A DNA stretch of 64,000 nucleotides from Cloacibacillus sp. An23 (GCF_002159945.1 NZ_NFJQ01000004.1:62001-126000), one strand, 5' to 3'; shown: positions 27,269 to 37,504, numbered from the stretch's first letter. Notes: a model not told the origin generated them from the letters alone. Program-made: numbers and translations.

Positions 27269-27553
27269 TTATCCCGCGATGTAGCCCTTAGCTACGAGGA
27301 CGGCGCGCGAATACTCGTCGTCTGGGCGGTAGCCCTTGTTCAGCAGCTCGCGGATATAGGTGCCGTTGTAGGTGAAGCTCAGGACAAGCTGCGCGAGAAA
27401 AAGCGTAAGGATGCTCGCGATGAACATGATCACGGCCCACTTCGCGTCGCCGCGGAAGATCGGCACGAGGAAGCCGAAGAAAAATGTCGTCCAGCTGAAG
27501 CCTACTTTCGCTGTGCGGAGCTGCCCGTCGGAGTTTACGAGTCTTACGATCAT
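27269..27553 (-). CDS. Small membrane protein, DUF2628-like
   Basis: A 94-residue protein with two hydrophobic segments: GFSWTTFFFGFLVPIFRGD and WAVIMFIASILTLFLAQLVL. The tract KVGFSWTTFFFGFLVPIFRGD is typical of small DUF2628-type inner-membrane proteins of unknown function. It is monocistronic, with its own extended -10 promoter and terminator. The GC-rich 5' leader of about 70 bases can fold (GGGGC with GCCCC around a CGCG-TA-CGCG core). Confidence 0.72.
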   Translation of the reverse strand: MIVRLVNSDGQLRTAKVGFSWTTFFFGFLVPIFRGDAKWAVIMFIASILTLFLAQLVLSFTYNGTYIRELLNKGYRPDDEYSRAVLVAKGYIAG

Positions 27554-27628
27554 AAGGATTCCCCCCCAAGGAACTCGCCTTCGGGGCCGCCGCGCGTACG
27601 CGGGCCGCCCCGTTGCGTCTCCTTGATA

Positions 27629-27656
27629 AGAATAGCATAGCGGCGCGATTTATCAA
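27629..27656 (-). promoter_or_regulatory. Promoter of the small membrane protein gene
   Basis: TTGATA (27656-27651), 16-bp spacer ending in TGC, TATTCT (27634-27629): an extended -10 promoter. Confidence 0.72.
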
Positions 27657-27736
27657 GCTCGCCGCGTTTTTTACCTGTTTTTTACTCTCGGGTAAGCCGG
27701 ACGCTCCGGAGACGGGGACATAGCCCGCGCTAAATT

Positions 27737-27745
27737 TGCTATAAT
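27737..27745 (+). promoter_or_regulatory. Extended -10 promoter element
   Basis: TGC followed by consensus TATAAT (27740-27745), 43 bp upstream of the small exported protein gene. No good -35 is seen. Confidence 0.65.
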
Positions 27746-27787
27746 CAGCCTTGCCGCGTCTAAACGCGGGGAATCGGGAGGATGCAT

Positions 27788-28312
27788 ATGAAAAAAATAA
27801 TGGCGCTGCTTACTGCGCTCGCGCTCTCCTTCACGGCTCACGGAGCCGAAGCGGCGAGCCTCGGCATGAGCGTCCCCGTATTCACGGCGCACATGGGGAT
27901 GGCCTTTGACCGCGTTAAATGGGGCTTCTCGCCGGAGAGCATAAGAGAGAAGCTCGTCAGAACGAACGACGGGAACTACGCCGCGGAATACAGCCCGGAG
28001 ATATTCCTCTACCTTTTCGTCGAGCCGGGCGACGAGAACATCAACTACATAGCCTTGTCGTTCAGCGTCAACGCAGAGTCTAGCCTGAAGTCCACCGACG
28101 GCGAGTCGCAGTACGAGAGCCTCTGCCGCCAGCTCGTCTTCGCGCTCGAGGAGGGCGCGACGGAGAAAAGCGCCGCAGGGATGCTCTCGAAGCTTGGGCT
28201 TTACGGCCCCGTGCTCGACGGCAGGCAGCGAGCCGAAAGAAGCAAAAAATATATATACATGACGAGATATTGCGAATCTAATATAATGCTCTTAATAATC
28301 CCCGCGCCGTAA
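27788..28312 (+). CDS. Exported hypothetical protein
   Basis: Not recognised. The 174-residue product has a clear signal peptide (MKKIMALLTALALSFTAHGAEA, cleavage near residue 22-24) and a mature region of mixed alpha/beta character with no cysteine pair or lipobox. ATG 27788 follows GGGAGG at 6 bases; an in-frame ATG 6 bases upstream overlaps that site. It is probably periplasmic. The next gene starts 35 bp downstream. Confidence 0.7.
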   Translation: MKKIMALLTALALSFTAHGAEAASLGMSVPVFTAHMGMAFDRVKWGFSPESIREKLVRTNDGNYAAEYSPEIFLYLFVEPGDENINYIALSFSVNAESSLKSTDGESQYESLCRQLVFALEEGATEKSAAGMLSKLGLYGPVLDGRQRAERSKKYIYMTRYCESNIMLLIIPAP

Positions 28313-28347
28313 CAGAGGCGCGGACACATACAGAGAGGATAAAAAAC

Positions 28348-29265
28348 ATGACTAAAGAAGAACTGCTTGCAAAGCTCGACGAGGCGGAAACGAACGAAGA
28401 AATCGCCGAAATAGGAAAAGAGCTGCTCACGCTCGACCCCGAGAGCCCGTACGGGAAGCTCGCGGTATGGGAGACGATGGAGTACGAGGAGGCTATGGAG
28501 AACCTCGGCATGCTGCGCGAAGCTATCGATAAAATCCGCGCCGTCGTCGAGGCGCGCGAGCTGCCGGCGCTCGTAGACGACGACCGCGACGCGCTGGTCT
28601 ACGCTACGGTGATGATGAATCTCGGCTTCTCGCTGCTCTCCGAAGGCGAGACCGAAGAGGCTTACGAGATCGCGAAGGAGCTTGCGAACTTCGACGACGA
28701 AGGGGCCTTCGAGAGCCGCACTCTGCTCTACCGCTGCATGCTCGACCTCGAGCTATACGGAGAGATAATAGATGCGCTCGAGGCCGACCCGATCGAATCC
28801 GTCGTCGGCGAGCACGCTCGCGCGATAGCGCTGCTCGAGACCGGCGCGGAGCACGACGAAGTCTTCGACGCCATCAACTACGCTATATCGCTCTCGCCGA
28901 ACGTGCCGTTCTTCGTCGTAAACATCTGGGACATGCCAGAGAGCGACGAGGACGCCGACGACGAGGAGATGGACGTGCTTAACGACGCCGCCTACCTCGC
29001 GGAGCCGTGGTGCGCGACAGACAAGCGCCTCGCGGCGCTGAGCGCGCAGACCTTCCTCTTCGGCTACCTCACAGACAGACTCGCCGACGAAAAAGAGATG
29101 AAGGTCCTCAGAGAAGGCTACGAAAACGCAGGCATAGCGGACCGCATCGAAGCCGTGAGGAAACATCTCAAGGAAATGGGAGAGTCTGGCCGCGACCCCG
29201 AGGAGATAGACGCAGAGGCTCTCAGCGAGACAGCGAACATACTGAGCGAACTGGAAGAGGAATAG
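28348..29265 (+). CDS. Acidic TPR-like hypothetical protein
   Basis: A 305-residue, strongly acidic, mostly alpha-helical protein with repeated helix pairs reminiscent of tetratricopeptide repeats (AVWETMEYEEAMENLGMLRE; MNLGFSLLSEGETEEAYEIA; ALLETGAEHDEVFDAINYAI). Such repeats act as protein-binding scaffolds. An aspartate-rich loop lies near residue 200 (ESDEDADDEEMD). It has no signal peptide. GAGAGG lies 7 bases before the ATG. A short hairpin (29271-29289) follows the stop. Function unknown. Confidence 0.72.
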   Translation: MTKEELLAKLDEAETNEEIAEIGKELLTLDPESPYGKLAVWETMEYEEAMENLGMLREAIDKIRAVVEARELPALVDDDRDALVYATVMMNLGFSLLSEGETEEAYEIAKELANFDDEGAFESRTLLYRCMLDLELYGEIIDALEADPIESVVGEHARAIALLETGAEHDEVFDAINYAISLSPNVPFFVVNIWDMPESDEDADDEEMDVLNDAAYLAEPWCATDKRLAALSAQTFLFGYLTDRLADEKEMKVLREGYENAGIADRIEAVRKHLKEMGESGRDPEEIDAEALSETANILSELEEE

Positions 29266-29448
29266 CCAGAGCCTCGGAACACACGAGGCCGCGCGGCGGT
29301 TACGCGCAAAAGCCGGCGCTTCGCACGACGGGCGAGGAAGGGATGTTTTCTGCGCCCTTCCGCCGCGCGAAAGCGGAGCATGTCGTTTATGTGCGGCGGA
29401 CGCGGCGCAAAACCGCCGCGCATAATACAAATTCTCATAGAAACACAG

Positions 29449-29478
29449 AAAAGCGCCCTCCGGCTTCGGAGGGCGCTT
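29449..29478 (-). terminator. Terminator of the exported protein gene ending at 29499
   Basis: A 12-bp perfect stem (29451-29462 with 29467-29478), 4-base loop, then TTTT on the minus strand. Confidence 0.88.
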
Positions 29479-29498
29479 CACTTATGACTCCGGCCTAC

Positions 29499-30245
29499 CT
29501 AGTCGACGTCGTAATCCACGTCGCTCGGGTCGAAGACCTTGTAGACGTAACCATGGACGCGGTCCCACGCGTATGGGCCGTTCGGCGCGACTCCGCCGAA
29601 GCCGTCGAGGAACTGGTAGCCTTCGGCTATCGCCTTCTCGCGGCGCACCCAGCCGTTAAAGACCGGCACGAAAGGCCACGGCCCTTCAATACGCGTAGTT
29701 TCCCACGCGCCGGGCATCCCGGTCTCCGCGATGAGGCGGTCGAGCGTCTCACGGAACTGCGCCGGCATGGAGTCGATAAATATCAATTTCGCACGCGACG
29801 TAGAGCCGAAGCGCGTCATCAGCCACGCCGCCGCATACTTTCCGTCTGAGAGCTCAGACAGCGCCGTCACAGCGTTATACAGCGCGTTGACTGCGACTAT
29901 CTGGCGCGGCACGTAGCTGCCTCCGCCGATGAAGCCGCTGACCATCTCCCAGTTCGCCGGGTCTCCGTCCGGGAACAACTTCTTAACGAGCGCGGCTCCG
30001 GCGGCAGCGCGCGTCTCGACCGACGGAGCCTCCGTCGAAAGCCTAAAAAGCTCCGCGTCGCTTCCCTGCGGCGCGAGCAGCGCTATACGCGTATAGGCGG
30101 ACTCCCCCTCTTCCTTTATCTTCATCCTGCTCTCCATCTCCGCGACGAAAGAGTCCCACTCGGCGTCGGCGAACGCCGCGCCGCACGAAAAAACAGACAT
30201 GGCCGCCGCGGCGAACAAGGCCGCGGCAATCGACAGCCGTCTCAT
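29499..30245 (-). CDS. Exported hypothetical protein
   Basis: Not recognised. The 248-residue protein has a signal peptide (MRRLSIAAALFAAAAMSVFS, then CGAAFA, cleavage before DAEWDS) and a mature part with Trp- and Gly-rich stretches near the end (IEGPWPFVPVFNGWV; GYQFLDGFGG). ATG 30245 follows AAGGGGTG at 7 bases. Monocistronic, with promoter and terminator. Probably periplasmic. Confidence 0.75.
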   Translation of the reverse strand: MRRLSIAAALFAAAAMSVFSCGAAFADAEWDSFVAEMESRMKIKEEGESAYTRIALLAPQGSDAELFRLSTEAPSVETRAAAGAALVKKLFPDGDPANWEMVSGFIGGGSYVPRQIVAVNALYNAVTALSELSDGKYAAAWLMTRFGSTSRAKLIFIDSMPAQFRETLDRLIAETGMPGAWETTRIEGPWPFVPVFNGWVRREKAIAEGYQFLDGFGGVAPNGPYAWDRVHGYVYKVFDPSDVDYDVD

Positions 30246-30323
30246 TGCAACACACCCCTTTTGCTGAATATCAAGGCCGCCGTTCCCGGCGGCACGGAAG
30301 GCGAAGCCTCCTTCCATATCCGC

Positions 30324-30351
30324 ATTTTAGTAGCTTCTTCCGCCAAGTCAA
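30324..30351 (-). promoter_or_regulatory. Promoter of the exported protein gene
   Basis: TTGACT (30351-30346), 16-bp spacer, TAAAAT (30329-30324). A short palindrome GCCCTTAGGGC lies just upstream of the -35. The 160 bp beyond it (to the pseudogene) are AT-rich and hold no gene I can support. Confidence 0.72.
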
Positions 30352-30524
30352 CGCCCTTAGGGCTTTAGCCGACAGCATAAACTTCCGCAACTCTTGAGTC
30401 CCATTCAAATATAGTCATAAGTATAAAATAAAATTTATTACTGGCGTATTTATTATGCAAAAACATAAAAACAGCTCCGCCGCTCGCTGCTGGGAGCCTT
30501 GAATCAGCGCATCCGGCCTCGGCG

Positions 30525-30790
30525 TCAGAAATATGTATAGTTGCGCGGCCTCTCGTCCCAGCCGAGCGCGGACTGAACGTCGCGCATATACGAAAGATCG
30601 CTCAGTTCCGCGCCGCCAAGGCGTACGAGCTCCTTCAGCGGCACAGCGCCCACGAAGAACGAGGAAAGGTCGGCGATGTAGGCGCGCAGCCTAACGTCGG
30701 GCGCGCCGTCCCTGACCGGCGACACGCGCGAGCCCTCGGCGCGCAGGAGGAAAGTCCCGTCGTTCGCCGGCATGAAGGTGTCCTCGACAT
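30525..30790 (-). pseudogene. 5'-truncated relic of an Eis-like acetyltransferase (SCP2-like C-terminal domain)
   Basis: The 82 residues from ATG 30773, extended in frame upstream by VEDTF, match the C-terminal sterol-carrier-like domain of Eis-type GNAT acetyltransferases: a V-x-D-x-F-x-P-x-N-x-G start, DLSSFFVGAVPLKELVRLGG, and a terminal NYTYF. The acetyltransferase domains that should precede it are absent; the frame runs back only to a stop at about 30844, just short of the terminator of the next operon. I read it as what remains after a deletion. A stand-alone small protein is less likely. Confidence 0.6.
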
Positions 30791-30850
30791 CGCTTCCCGC
30801 TCCGCTCCGCGGACGCGCCCGGCCCTTCGCCTGCGGCGCGCCGGTTTACG

Positions 30851-30882
30851 AAAAGAGCCCGAAGGCGCAGGCCTTCGGGCTC
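30851..30882 (-). terminator. Terminator of the mcm-mmd operon
   Basis: An 11-bp perfect stem (30855-30865 with 30872-30882), 6-base loop, then TTTT on the minus strand, 29 bp after the beta-subunit stop. Confidence 0.9.
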
Positions 30883-30910
30883 TGTATCGGCTGTCGTCCG
30901 CGCTCGACGG

Positions 30911-32035
30911 CTATTTGCTCAGCAGAGTGAGCATCGCTCCGGCGGCTACGGCTGTGCCTATGACTCCCGCGACGTTCGGGCCCATGGCGTGCATGAGGAT
31001 GTACGAACCGGGGAATTCTTTCTGTACGACTTTCTGGCAGACGCGCGCGGCCATCGGGACGGCGGAGACTCCCGCGGCCCCGATGACGGGGTTGATTTTG
31101 CGTCCCGACATGACTTTCATGACCTGGCCGAAGATGACGCCTCCGGCCGTGCTGAAGATGAAAGCGATGAGTCCAAGCGCGATTATCTTTATCGTCGCGA
31201 CGGTGAGGAAAGTTTCAGCTTTCATCGTAGCGCCGACTGAGATGCCGAGGAATATCGTAGTCGCGTTGAGCACTTCGTTCTGAGCGGCGAGAGAGAGCCG
31301 TTCGGTGCATCCGCACTCGCGAAGCAGGTTTCCGAACATCAGCATACCGATAAGCGGGACGGAAGCCGGAAGGACGAGTCCGCAAGAGATCGTCGCCACT
31401 ATCGGGAAGAGTATCTTCTCTGTGCGCGAGACGGGACGGAGCTGTTCCATCTTAATGGCTCTGTCTTCTTTCGTGGTAAGGAGCTTGATAACCGGCGGCT
31501 GGATGAGCGGTACGAGCGACATGTAGCTGTACGCCGCGACGGCGACCGCCGGGAGTATGTCGCGCGCGAGCTTCGCGCAAAGGTAGATTGCGGTCGGGCC
31601 GTCGGCTCCGCCGATGATTCCGATTCCGGCGGCCTGCTGGATGGTGAAGCCCATGCACATCGCGCCGATGACGGCGACGAAGACGCCGAGCTGCGCGGAG
31701 GCTCCGAGCAGGAAGGTTATCGGGTTCGCAAGCAGCGGGCCGAAGTCGGTGAGCGCACCTATACCCATGAATATGATGACGGGATAGAGCTCATGGTCGA
31801 TGCCGAATTTTACGAAGTAGAGGAAGCCCCCCGGATCGACAATGCCGGAGAGCGGCAGATTGACGAGCAGGCATCCGAATGCTATCGGCATAAGGAGCAG
31901 CGGCTCGAAGCCCTTCGCTATGGCGAGGTAGAGCAGTACAAACGCCACGAGGAGCATGACAAGCGTCGGCCCGTTGAGCGCGACGAAGCCAGACTGCTCG
32001 ATAACGCCTCTCAGCGCTGTCAAGTAGAGTTCCAT
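30911..32035 (-). CDS. mmdB: Sodium-pumping decarboxylase beta subunit (methylmalonyl-CoA decarboxylase type)
   Basis: Integral membrane subunit that decarboxylates carboxybiotin and exports sodium ions. The 374-residue protein has 9-11 hydrophobic segments and the family hallmarks: PIAFGCLLVNLP, the GGADGPTAIYL loop with the Asp (residue 145) implicated in sodium and proton handling, and the NxxxxGxSVGA-like AQNEVLNATTIFLGISVGAT. It ends with the MGPNVAGVIGTAVAAG segment. GGGGAGG lies 9 bases before the ATG. Last gene of the mcm-mmd operon; OadB and GcdB are homologous, and the operon context points to methylmalonyl-CoA. Confidence 0.93.
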   Translation of the reverse strand: MELYLTALRGVIEQSGFVALNGPTLVMLLVAFVLLYLAIAKGFEPLLLMPIAFGCLLVNLPLSGIVDPGGFLYFVKFGIDHELYPVIIFMGIGALTDFGPLLANPITFLLGASAQLGVFVAVIGAMCMGFTIQQAAGIGIIGGADGPTAIYLCAKLARDILPAVAVAAYSYMSLVPLIQPPVIKLLTTKEDRAIKMEQLRPVSRTEKILFPIVATISCGLVLPASVPLIGMLMFGNLLRECGCTERLSLAAQNEVLNATTIFLGISVGATMKAETFLTVATIKIIALGLIAFIFSTAGGVIFGQVMKVMSGRKINPVIGAAGVSAVPMAARVCQKVVQKEFPGSYILMHAMGPNVAGVIGTAVAAGAMLTLLSK

Positions 32036-32105
32036 AAAAGTTTTCCTCCCCAGGAAAAAACTTTAGAACGTTATTTCGTTGTTCGCTGTTAAGCTTATCA
32101 GCTTA

Positions 32106-32537
32106 TTAAGCGACTACGATCAGCGCGTCGCCCGTGCTGACGGTGTCGCCTTCTTTGCAGCAGAGCTGCTGGACGGTGCCAGCGACGGTCGTGTAGATTT
32201 CGTTCTCCATCTTCATGGCTTCGAGGATGAGGACGAGCTGTCCGGCGGTGACGGCGGTGCCGGGCTGGACGAGTATCTTGAGGACCTTACCGGGCATCGG
32301 GGCTGTTATCGTGCCTTCGCCGGCGGGTACCGGCGCGGCGGGCGCAGCGGGAGCGGGAGCCGCCGCGGGCGCAGGGGCCGGGGCGGGCGCAGGAGCCGGA
32401 GCCGCTACAGGGGCAGGGGCCGCTACGGGCGCGGGAGCGGGTACGGGCGCAATCGCGGGGGCCGCGCCGGCTCCGAGTTCTTCAACGTCCACATCGTATG
32501 CTTTGCCGTTTACCGTTACTCTGTATTTGCGTGACAT
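32106..32537 (-). CDS. mmdC: Biotin carboxyl carrier subunit of the decarboxylase
   Basis: A 143-residue biotin carrier (gamma subunit) that shuttles CO2 from the alpha to the beta subunit. A short N-terminal domain (KYRVTVNGKAYDVDVEEL) is joined by an Ala/Pro-rich hinge (about residues 23-72) to the biotinyl domain, where EAMKMENE carries the biotin Lys at residue 109. The flexible hinge explains the strong local repetition. It lies between the delta- and beta-subunit genes. Confidence 0.95.
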   Translation of the reverse strand: MSRKYRVTVNGKAYDVDVEELGAGAAPAIAPVPAPAPVAAPAPVAAPAPAPAPAPAPAAAPAPAAPAAPVPAGEGTITAPMPGKVLKILVQPGTAVTAGQLVLILEAMKMENEIYTTVAGTVQQLCCKEGDTVSTGDALIVVA

Positions 32538-32579
32538 GAAAGAATACCTCCTGATTATTTATCGTATTTGATGAAAGGC

Positions 32580-33005
32580 TTAGTAAAGGCCTTCCGTGTT
32601 CTGGAGCCTGCCGACGCTCTTCCACGCGGAAGCGGCGGGGGCTTTTACCGGGCTGTAGGAAATTACGCGCGCCGTCGGGCCGCACTCTGCGGCTATCGCA
32701 GCCGTTATGACGGCGAGCAGCTCGTCGTCATCTGCCGCAGCCGCTGCGGCCGCCGCCGCGACGGCCACTGCCTGTTCCTGCGCCGGCGCCGGCGCAGCGG
32801 GGGCTGCAGCCGGAGCGGCGGGCGAGGGAGCGGCGGGAGCGGCCGGCTTTTTGCCGATGCCGTCGATCGCGCCGGAGACGTGCTTCATTCCCATCATTAC
32901 GAGCATAAGGCCGATGATGACTATGAAGACTATGCTGAACGCGATAAACGACATTATAAGCCCGCCGGGAACTCCGACGAAGAAGGAGCTGATGGAACCG
33001 TTCAT
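32580..33005 (-). CDS. mmdD: OadG-like delta subunit of the sodium-pumping decarboxylase
   Basis: A 141-residue membrane subunit that assembles the complex. One membrane segment (LIMSFIAFSIVFIVIIGLMLVMM, split by a Gly) is followed by an Ala/Pro-rich linker and a short conserved end (LLAVITAAIAAECGPTARVI, then AWKSVGRLQNTEG) typical of OadG/MmdD proteins. Located between mmdA and the biotin carrier gene, the standard position. Confidence 0.9.
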   Translation of the reverse strand: MNGSISSFFVGVPGGLIMSFIAFSIVFIVIIGLMLVMMGMKHVSGAIDGIGKKPAAPAAPSPAAPAAAPAAPAPAQEQAVAVAAAAAAAAADDDELLAVITAAIAAECGPTARVISYSPVKAPAASAWKSVGRLQNTEGLY

Positions 33006-33023
33006 AGCTCTCAGCCTCCCGCC

Positions 33024-34583
33024 TTAGTTGGGCATTATGCCGTGTTTGCGCTTCGGGCGGAGCTCGCTCTTGCTCTCGGTCATTACAAGGGCCTGGTAGA
33101 GGGCCGGACGCGTCTCTTCGGGAAGTATGACGCGGTCGACGAATCCGCGCTGCGCCGCACGATACGGGTTGGCGAAGGATTCCTTGTATTCCTCTATCTT
33201 TTCGGCGCGCTTGGCGGCTTTGTCCTCGGCGGCTTCAATTTCCTTGCGGAAGATGATGTTCGCGGCGCCTTCGGCTCCCATGACGGCTATCTGGGCCTGC
33301 GGCCAAGCGAGCACGACGTCGGCGCCGAGGTCCTTGCTGCACATGCCGAGGTACGATCCTCCGTAGGCCTTGCGCATGACGATGGTGATCTTCGGAGCGG
33401 TCGCTTCGCTGTAGGCGTAGAGCAGCTTCGCGCCGTGACGGATGATTCCGCCCATTTCCTGGTTGAGTCCGGGGAGGTATCCGGGGACGTCTTCAAACGT
33501 TACGATAGGAATGTTGAAGGAGTCGCAGATGCGGATGTGGCGGCTCGCCTTGTCGGAGGCGTCGATGTCGAGGCATCCGGCCATGAATTTCGCCTGGTTG
33601 GCTATGATTCCGATGACGCGCCCGCCGACTCTCGCGAAGCCCGTTACGATGTTCTTCGCGTAAAGTTCCTGCACTTCGCAGAAGTCGCCGTTGTCAACAA
33701 CCTTTTTGATGACGTCGCGGACGTCGTAGCCGCGGTTCGGATTCGTCGGGACGATCTCGCGAAGGCCCATGTCCGTGCGGTTCGGGTCGTCGCCGGTCTC
33801 GACGAAGGGAGGCTCTTCCATGTTGTTGCTGGGCAGGTAGCTCATGACTTTGCGTACCTGAGCGTAGCACTCGGCCTCGGTCTTCGCAAAGAAGTGGGCG
33901 CAGCCGGAGTGCGCGTTGTGGGCCATCGCTCCGCCTATCTGCTCGGAGGTCACGTCCTCGCCGGTGACGGACTTGATGACCGCCGGTCCGGTGATGTGCA
34001 TGATGCCGATTTTATCGACCATGAAGATGAAGTCTGTAAGCGCCGGGCTGTAGACGGCTCCGCCAGCGCAGGGGCCGGCTATTATCGAGAACTGCGGGAT
34101 GACGCCGCTCGCCTTGACGTTGCGGAAGAATATCTTTCCGTAGCCGGAGAGCGCGTCTACAGCTTCCTGTATACGCGCGCCGCCCGAGTCGTTGATGCCG
34201 ATGCAGGGCGCGCCGTTGGTGAGGGCGAGGTCGAGGACCTTGCATATCTTCTGGGCGTGCATCTCGCCGAGCGAGCCGCCCATGACGGTGAAGTCCTGGC
34301 TGAATACGTAGACGATGCGTCCGTCTATCGTACCGTAGCCCGTCACGACGCCGTCGCCGAGGAACGTCGTCTTGTCAAGTCCGAAGTTGGTGCAGCGGTG
34401 TTCGACGAATTCGTCTATCTCCACGAAGCTGCCGGGGTCAAGAACTGCGTTGATGCGCTCGCGCGCGGTCATCTTGCCTTTGTCGTGCTGTTTGGCGATG
34501 GCCTTCTCGCCTCCGCCGAGAGCCGCTTTCTCTCGTTTTTCGATGAGAGAGGCGCACAGTTCGTCAATCGTTTTTTCCGCCAT
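33024..34583 (-). CDS. mmdA: Methylmalonyl-CoA decarboxylase alpha subunit (carboxyltransferase)
   Basis: Biotin-dependent carboxyltransferase of 519 residues, moving CO2 from methylmalonyl-CoA to biotin. The two crotonase-like halves show MTARERINAVLDPGSF, FSQDFTVMGGSLGEMHAQKI, CIGINDSGGARIQEAVDAL, IAGPCAGGAVYSPALTDF, TGPAVIKSVTGEDV and PGYLPGLNQEMGGIIRHGAKL. The same family includes propionyl-CoA carboxylase beta chains; the neighbouring mutase, epimerase and membrane subunits point to a decarboxylase. It is separated from mce by a 143-bp gap with strong inverted repeats. Confidence 0.94.
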   Translation of the reverse strand: MAEKTIDELCASLIEKREKAALGGGEKAIAKQHDKGKMTARERINAVLDPGSFVEIDEFVEHRCTNFGLDKTTFLGDGVVTGYGTIDGRIVYVFSQDFTVMGGSLGEMHAQKICKVLDLALTNGAPCIGINDSGGARIQEAVDALSGYGKIFFRNVKASGVIPQFSIIAGPCAGGAVYSPALTDFIFMVDKIGIMHITGPAVIKSVTGEDVTSEQIGGAMAHNAHSGCAHFFAKTEAECYAQVRKVMSYLPSNNMEEPPFVETGDDPNRTDMGLREIVPTNPNRGYDVRDVIKKVVDNGDFCEVQELYAKNIVTGFARVGGRVIGIIANQAKFMAGCLDIDASDKASRHIRICDSFNIPIVTFEDVPGYLPGLNQEMGGIIRHGAKLLYAYSEATAPKITIVMRKAYGGSYLGMCSKDLGADVVLAWPQAQIAVMGAEGAANIIFRKEIEAAEDKAAKRAEKIEEYKESFANPYRAAQRGFVDRVILPEETRPALYQALVMTESKSELRPKRKHGIMPN

Positions 34584-34611
34584 TACCTCTTACCTCCTCA
34601 TTATCTGTTAA

Positions 34612-34715
34612 GCGGAGGGTTTCAGCCGTCCCGGGACGTTTTGACGCTCGGGACACAGCAGGCCCTCCGCATACAGTTCGTGTTATAAGGCCGCGCGCCT
34701 ATTTGGCGCGGCGGC
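34612..34715 (-). other. Structured spacer between mce and mmdA
   Basis: The gap holds three sets of inverted repeats: GCGGAGGG/CCCTCCGC (34612-34619 with 34663-34670) enclosing a palindrome GTCCCGGGAC (34628-34637) and a further CGGGAC, and an imperfect stem 34689-34699 with 34705-34715. None has a proper T tract, so they look like RNA-processing or stability elements rather than a full terminator. Confidence 0.5.
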
Positions 34716-34726
34716 TCTTTTGACGC

Positions 34727-35131
34727 TTAGTCGCGCTGGCAGAGCTCGAGGAGCACGCCGCCGGTCGCCTTCGGGTGGAGGAAGGCTATCTTCGCTCCGC
34801 CCGCGCCCCTGCGCGGCTTCTCGTCTATCAGGCGGACGCCCTTCTCTTTGAGCTCGGCGAGCGCCGCTTCGATATCGGCGACGCGTATCGCTATGTGCTG
34901 GATGCCCTGTCCGTTCTTCGCGATGAATTTGCTGACCGGGCTGTCCTCGCTCGTGCCCTCGAGAAGTTCGATCTCGGAGTCGTCTATGGGCAGGAAAGCC
35001 GTCTTGACCTTCTGCTCGGCGACTTCTTCGACGCCGTGGCATTTCACGCCGAGAGCGCCTTCCCAGAACTTCATCGCTTCATCGATGCTGTTTACAGCTA
35101 TGCCGATGTGGTCTATTATTTTTGTTTCCAT
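34727..35131 (-). CDS. mce: Methylmalonyl-CoA epimerase
   Basis: Interconverts (R)- and (S)-methylmalonyl-CoA, linking the mutase to the decarboxylase. The 134-residue protein is a vicinal-oxygen-chelate fold dimer: [20 protein letters not shown] with the metal His 8, [40 protein letters not shown] with the second His, and ELCQRD near the end with the metal Glu. One base separates its start from the stop of the B12-binding subunit gene. Confidence 0.96.
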   Translation of the reverse strand: METKIIDHIGIAVNSIDEAMKFWEGALGVKCHGVEEVAEQKVKTAFLPIDDSEIELLEGTSEDSPVSKFIAKNGQGIQHIAIRVADIEAALAELKEKGVRLIDEKPRRGAGGAKIAFLHPKATGGVLLELCQRD

Positions 35132-35132
35132 A

Positions 35133-35549
35133 CTACTTCGCCTCTTTCGCTCTCTTTTCGGCTACGGCCTTTTCGAGCCATTCGATGGTCTCGGAAGTCG
35201 GGGTGCCGGGGCCGAAGATGGCCCCCGCGCCGTACCCGAGCAGCGTCGGATAGTCGGTCTCGGGAATGACGCCGCCGCCGAAGACGATGATGTCGTCGGC
35301 GTGCTTCTCCTTGAGGAGATTGATTATCGTCTTGAAGCAGTAGTCGTGAGCGCCGGAAAGGATGCTGATGCCGATGGCGTCTGCGTCTTCCTGAATGGCG
35401 GTGTTGACTATCTGCTCCGGGGTCTGGCGGAGACCGGTGTATATGACTTCCATGCCGGCGTCCCTGAAGGCTCTCGCGATGACCTTCGCGCCGCGGTCGT
35501 GTCCGTCGAGTCCGGGTTTCGCAACAACTACGCGGATTTTACGATCCAT
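35133..35549 (-). CDS. mcmA2: Methylmalonyl-CoA mutase, B12-binding (C-terminal) subunit
   Basis: A 138-residue cobalamin-binding subunit. [15 protein letters not shown] contains the DxHxxG motif with the cobalt-ligand His 17; [11 protein letters not shown] and [10 protein letters not shown] complete the B12 fold. The catalytic domain is encoded separately by the gene upstream (split mutase), as in many archaea and anaerobes. The gap between them is 30 bp. Confidence 0.95.
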   Translation of the reverse strand: MDRKIRVVVAKPGLDGHDRGAKVIARAFRDAGMEVIYTGLRQTPEQIVNTAIQEDADAIGISILSGAHDYCFKTIINLLKEKHADDIIVFGGGVIPETDYPTLLGYGAGAIFGPGTPTSETIEWLEKAVAEKRAKEAK

Positions 35550-35579
35550 TTTTCTTCCTCCTTAAAAGCTCTCGCGATT

Positions 35580-37259
<1,680 letters not shown>

Positions 37260-37346
37260 TTACTCCGCCTCCTTGCGAAACTTGTCGGGCCACTTCTGAG
37301 AATGACCGTCAGCACACTGGGATCTTCAAAATTACCACACGCCGCT

Positions 37347-37375
37347 ATTATTGCCCAACTTCCCGCAAATTGCAA
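37347..37375 (-). promoter_or_regulatory. Promoter of the mcm-mmd operon
   Basis: TTGCAA (37375-37370), 17-bp spacer, AATAAT (37352-37347). The leader to the TTG start is about 80 bases, with no room for a cobalamin riboswitch. Confidence 0.65.
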
Positions 37376-37475
37376 CATTTGCGCGTTAATTTCAGACAAG
37401 TCAGTTCATTCTTTTTTAAATACAAGGCCGACGCGGAATCAAAGCGCAGAAATGCGGCGATATAATCGAAGGCGG

Positions 37476-37504
37476 CTCGCAAATCGAAGCCTCTGCTATA
37501 TAAT
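37476..37504 (+). promoter_or_regulatory. Promoter of the flavodiiron protein gene
   Basis: Consensus TATAAT (37499-37504) with a weak -35 (CTCGCA, 37476-37481) at 17 bp; 35 bp before the start. It diverges from the mcm promoter. Confidence 0.6.

Noticed and set aside
29291-29421. 11-bp inverted repeat (29291-29301 with 29411-29421) in the gap after the TPR-like gene
   Set aside because: Too far apart and too GC-biased to claim an RNA gene; no promoter or terminator pair fits.
30367-30420. 17-codon minus-strand frame in the AT-rich gap
   Set aside because: No ribosome binding site and no homology that I can recognise; too short to support.
32300-32480. Tandem GC-rich repeats
   Set aside because: They are the codons of the Ala/Pro hinge of the biotin carrier, not a DNA-level repeat element.
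32568-34688. 706-codon plus-strand frame opposite the mmd genes
   Set aside because: Shadow of mmdA and of the Ala/Pro-rich subunits; no family motif.
37260-37345. Possible cobalamin riboswitch before the B12-dependent mutase
   Set aside because: The leader is only about 80 bases and lacks the B12-box core.
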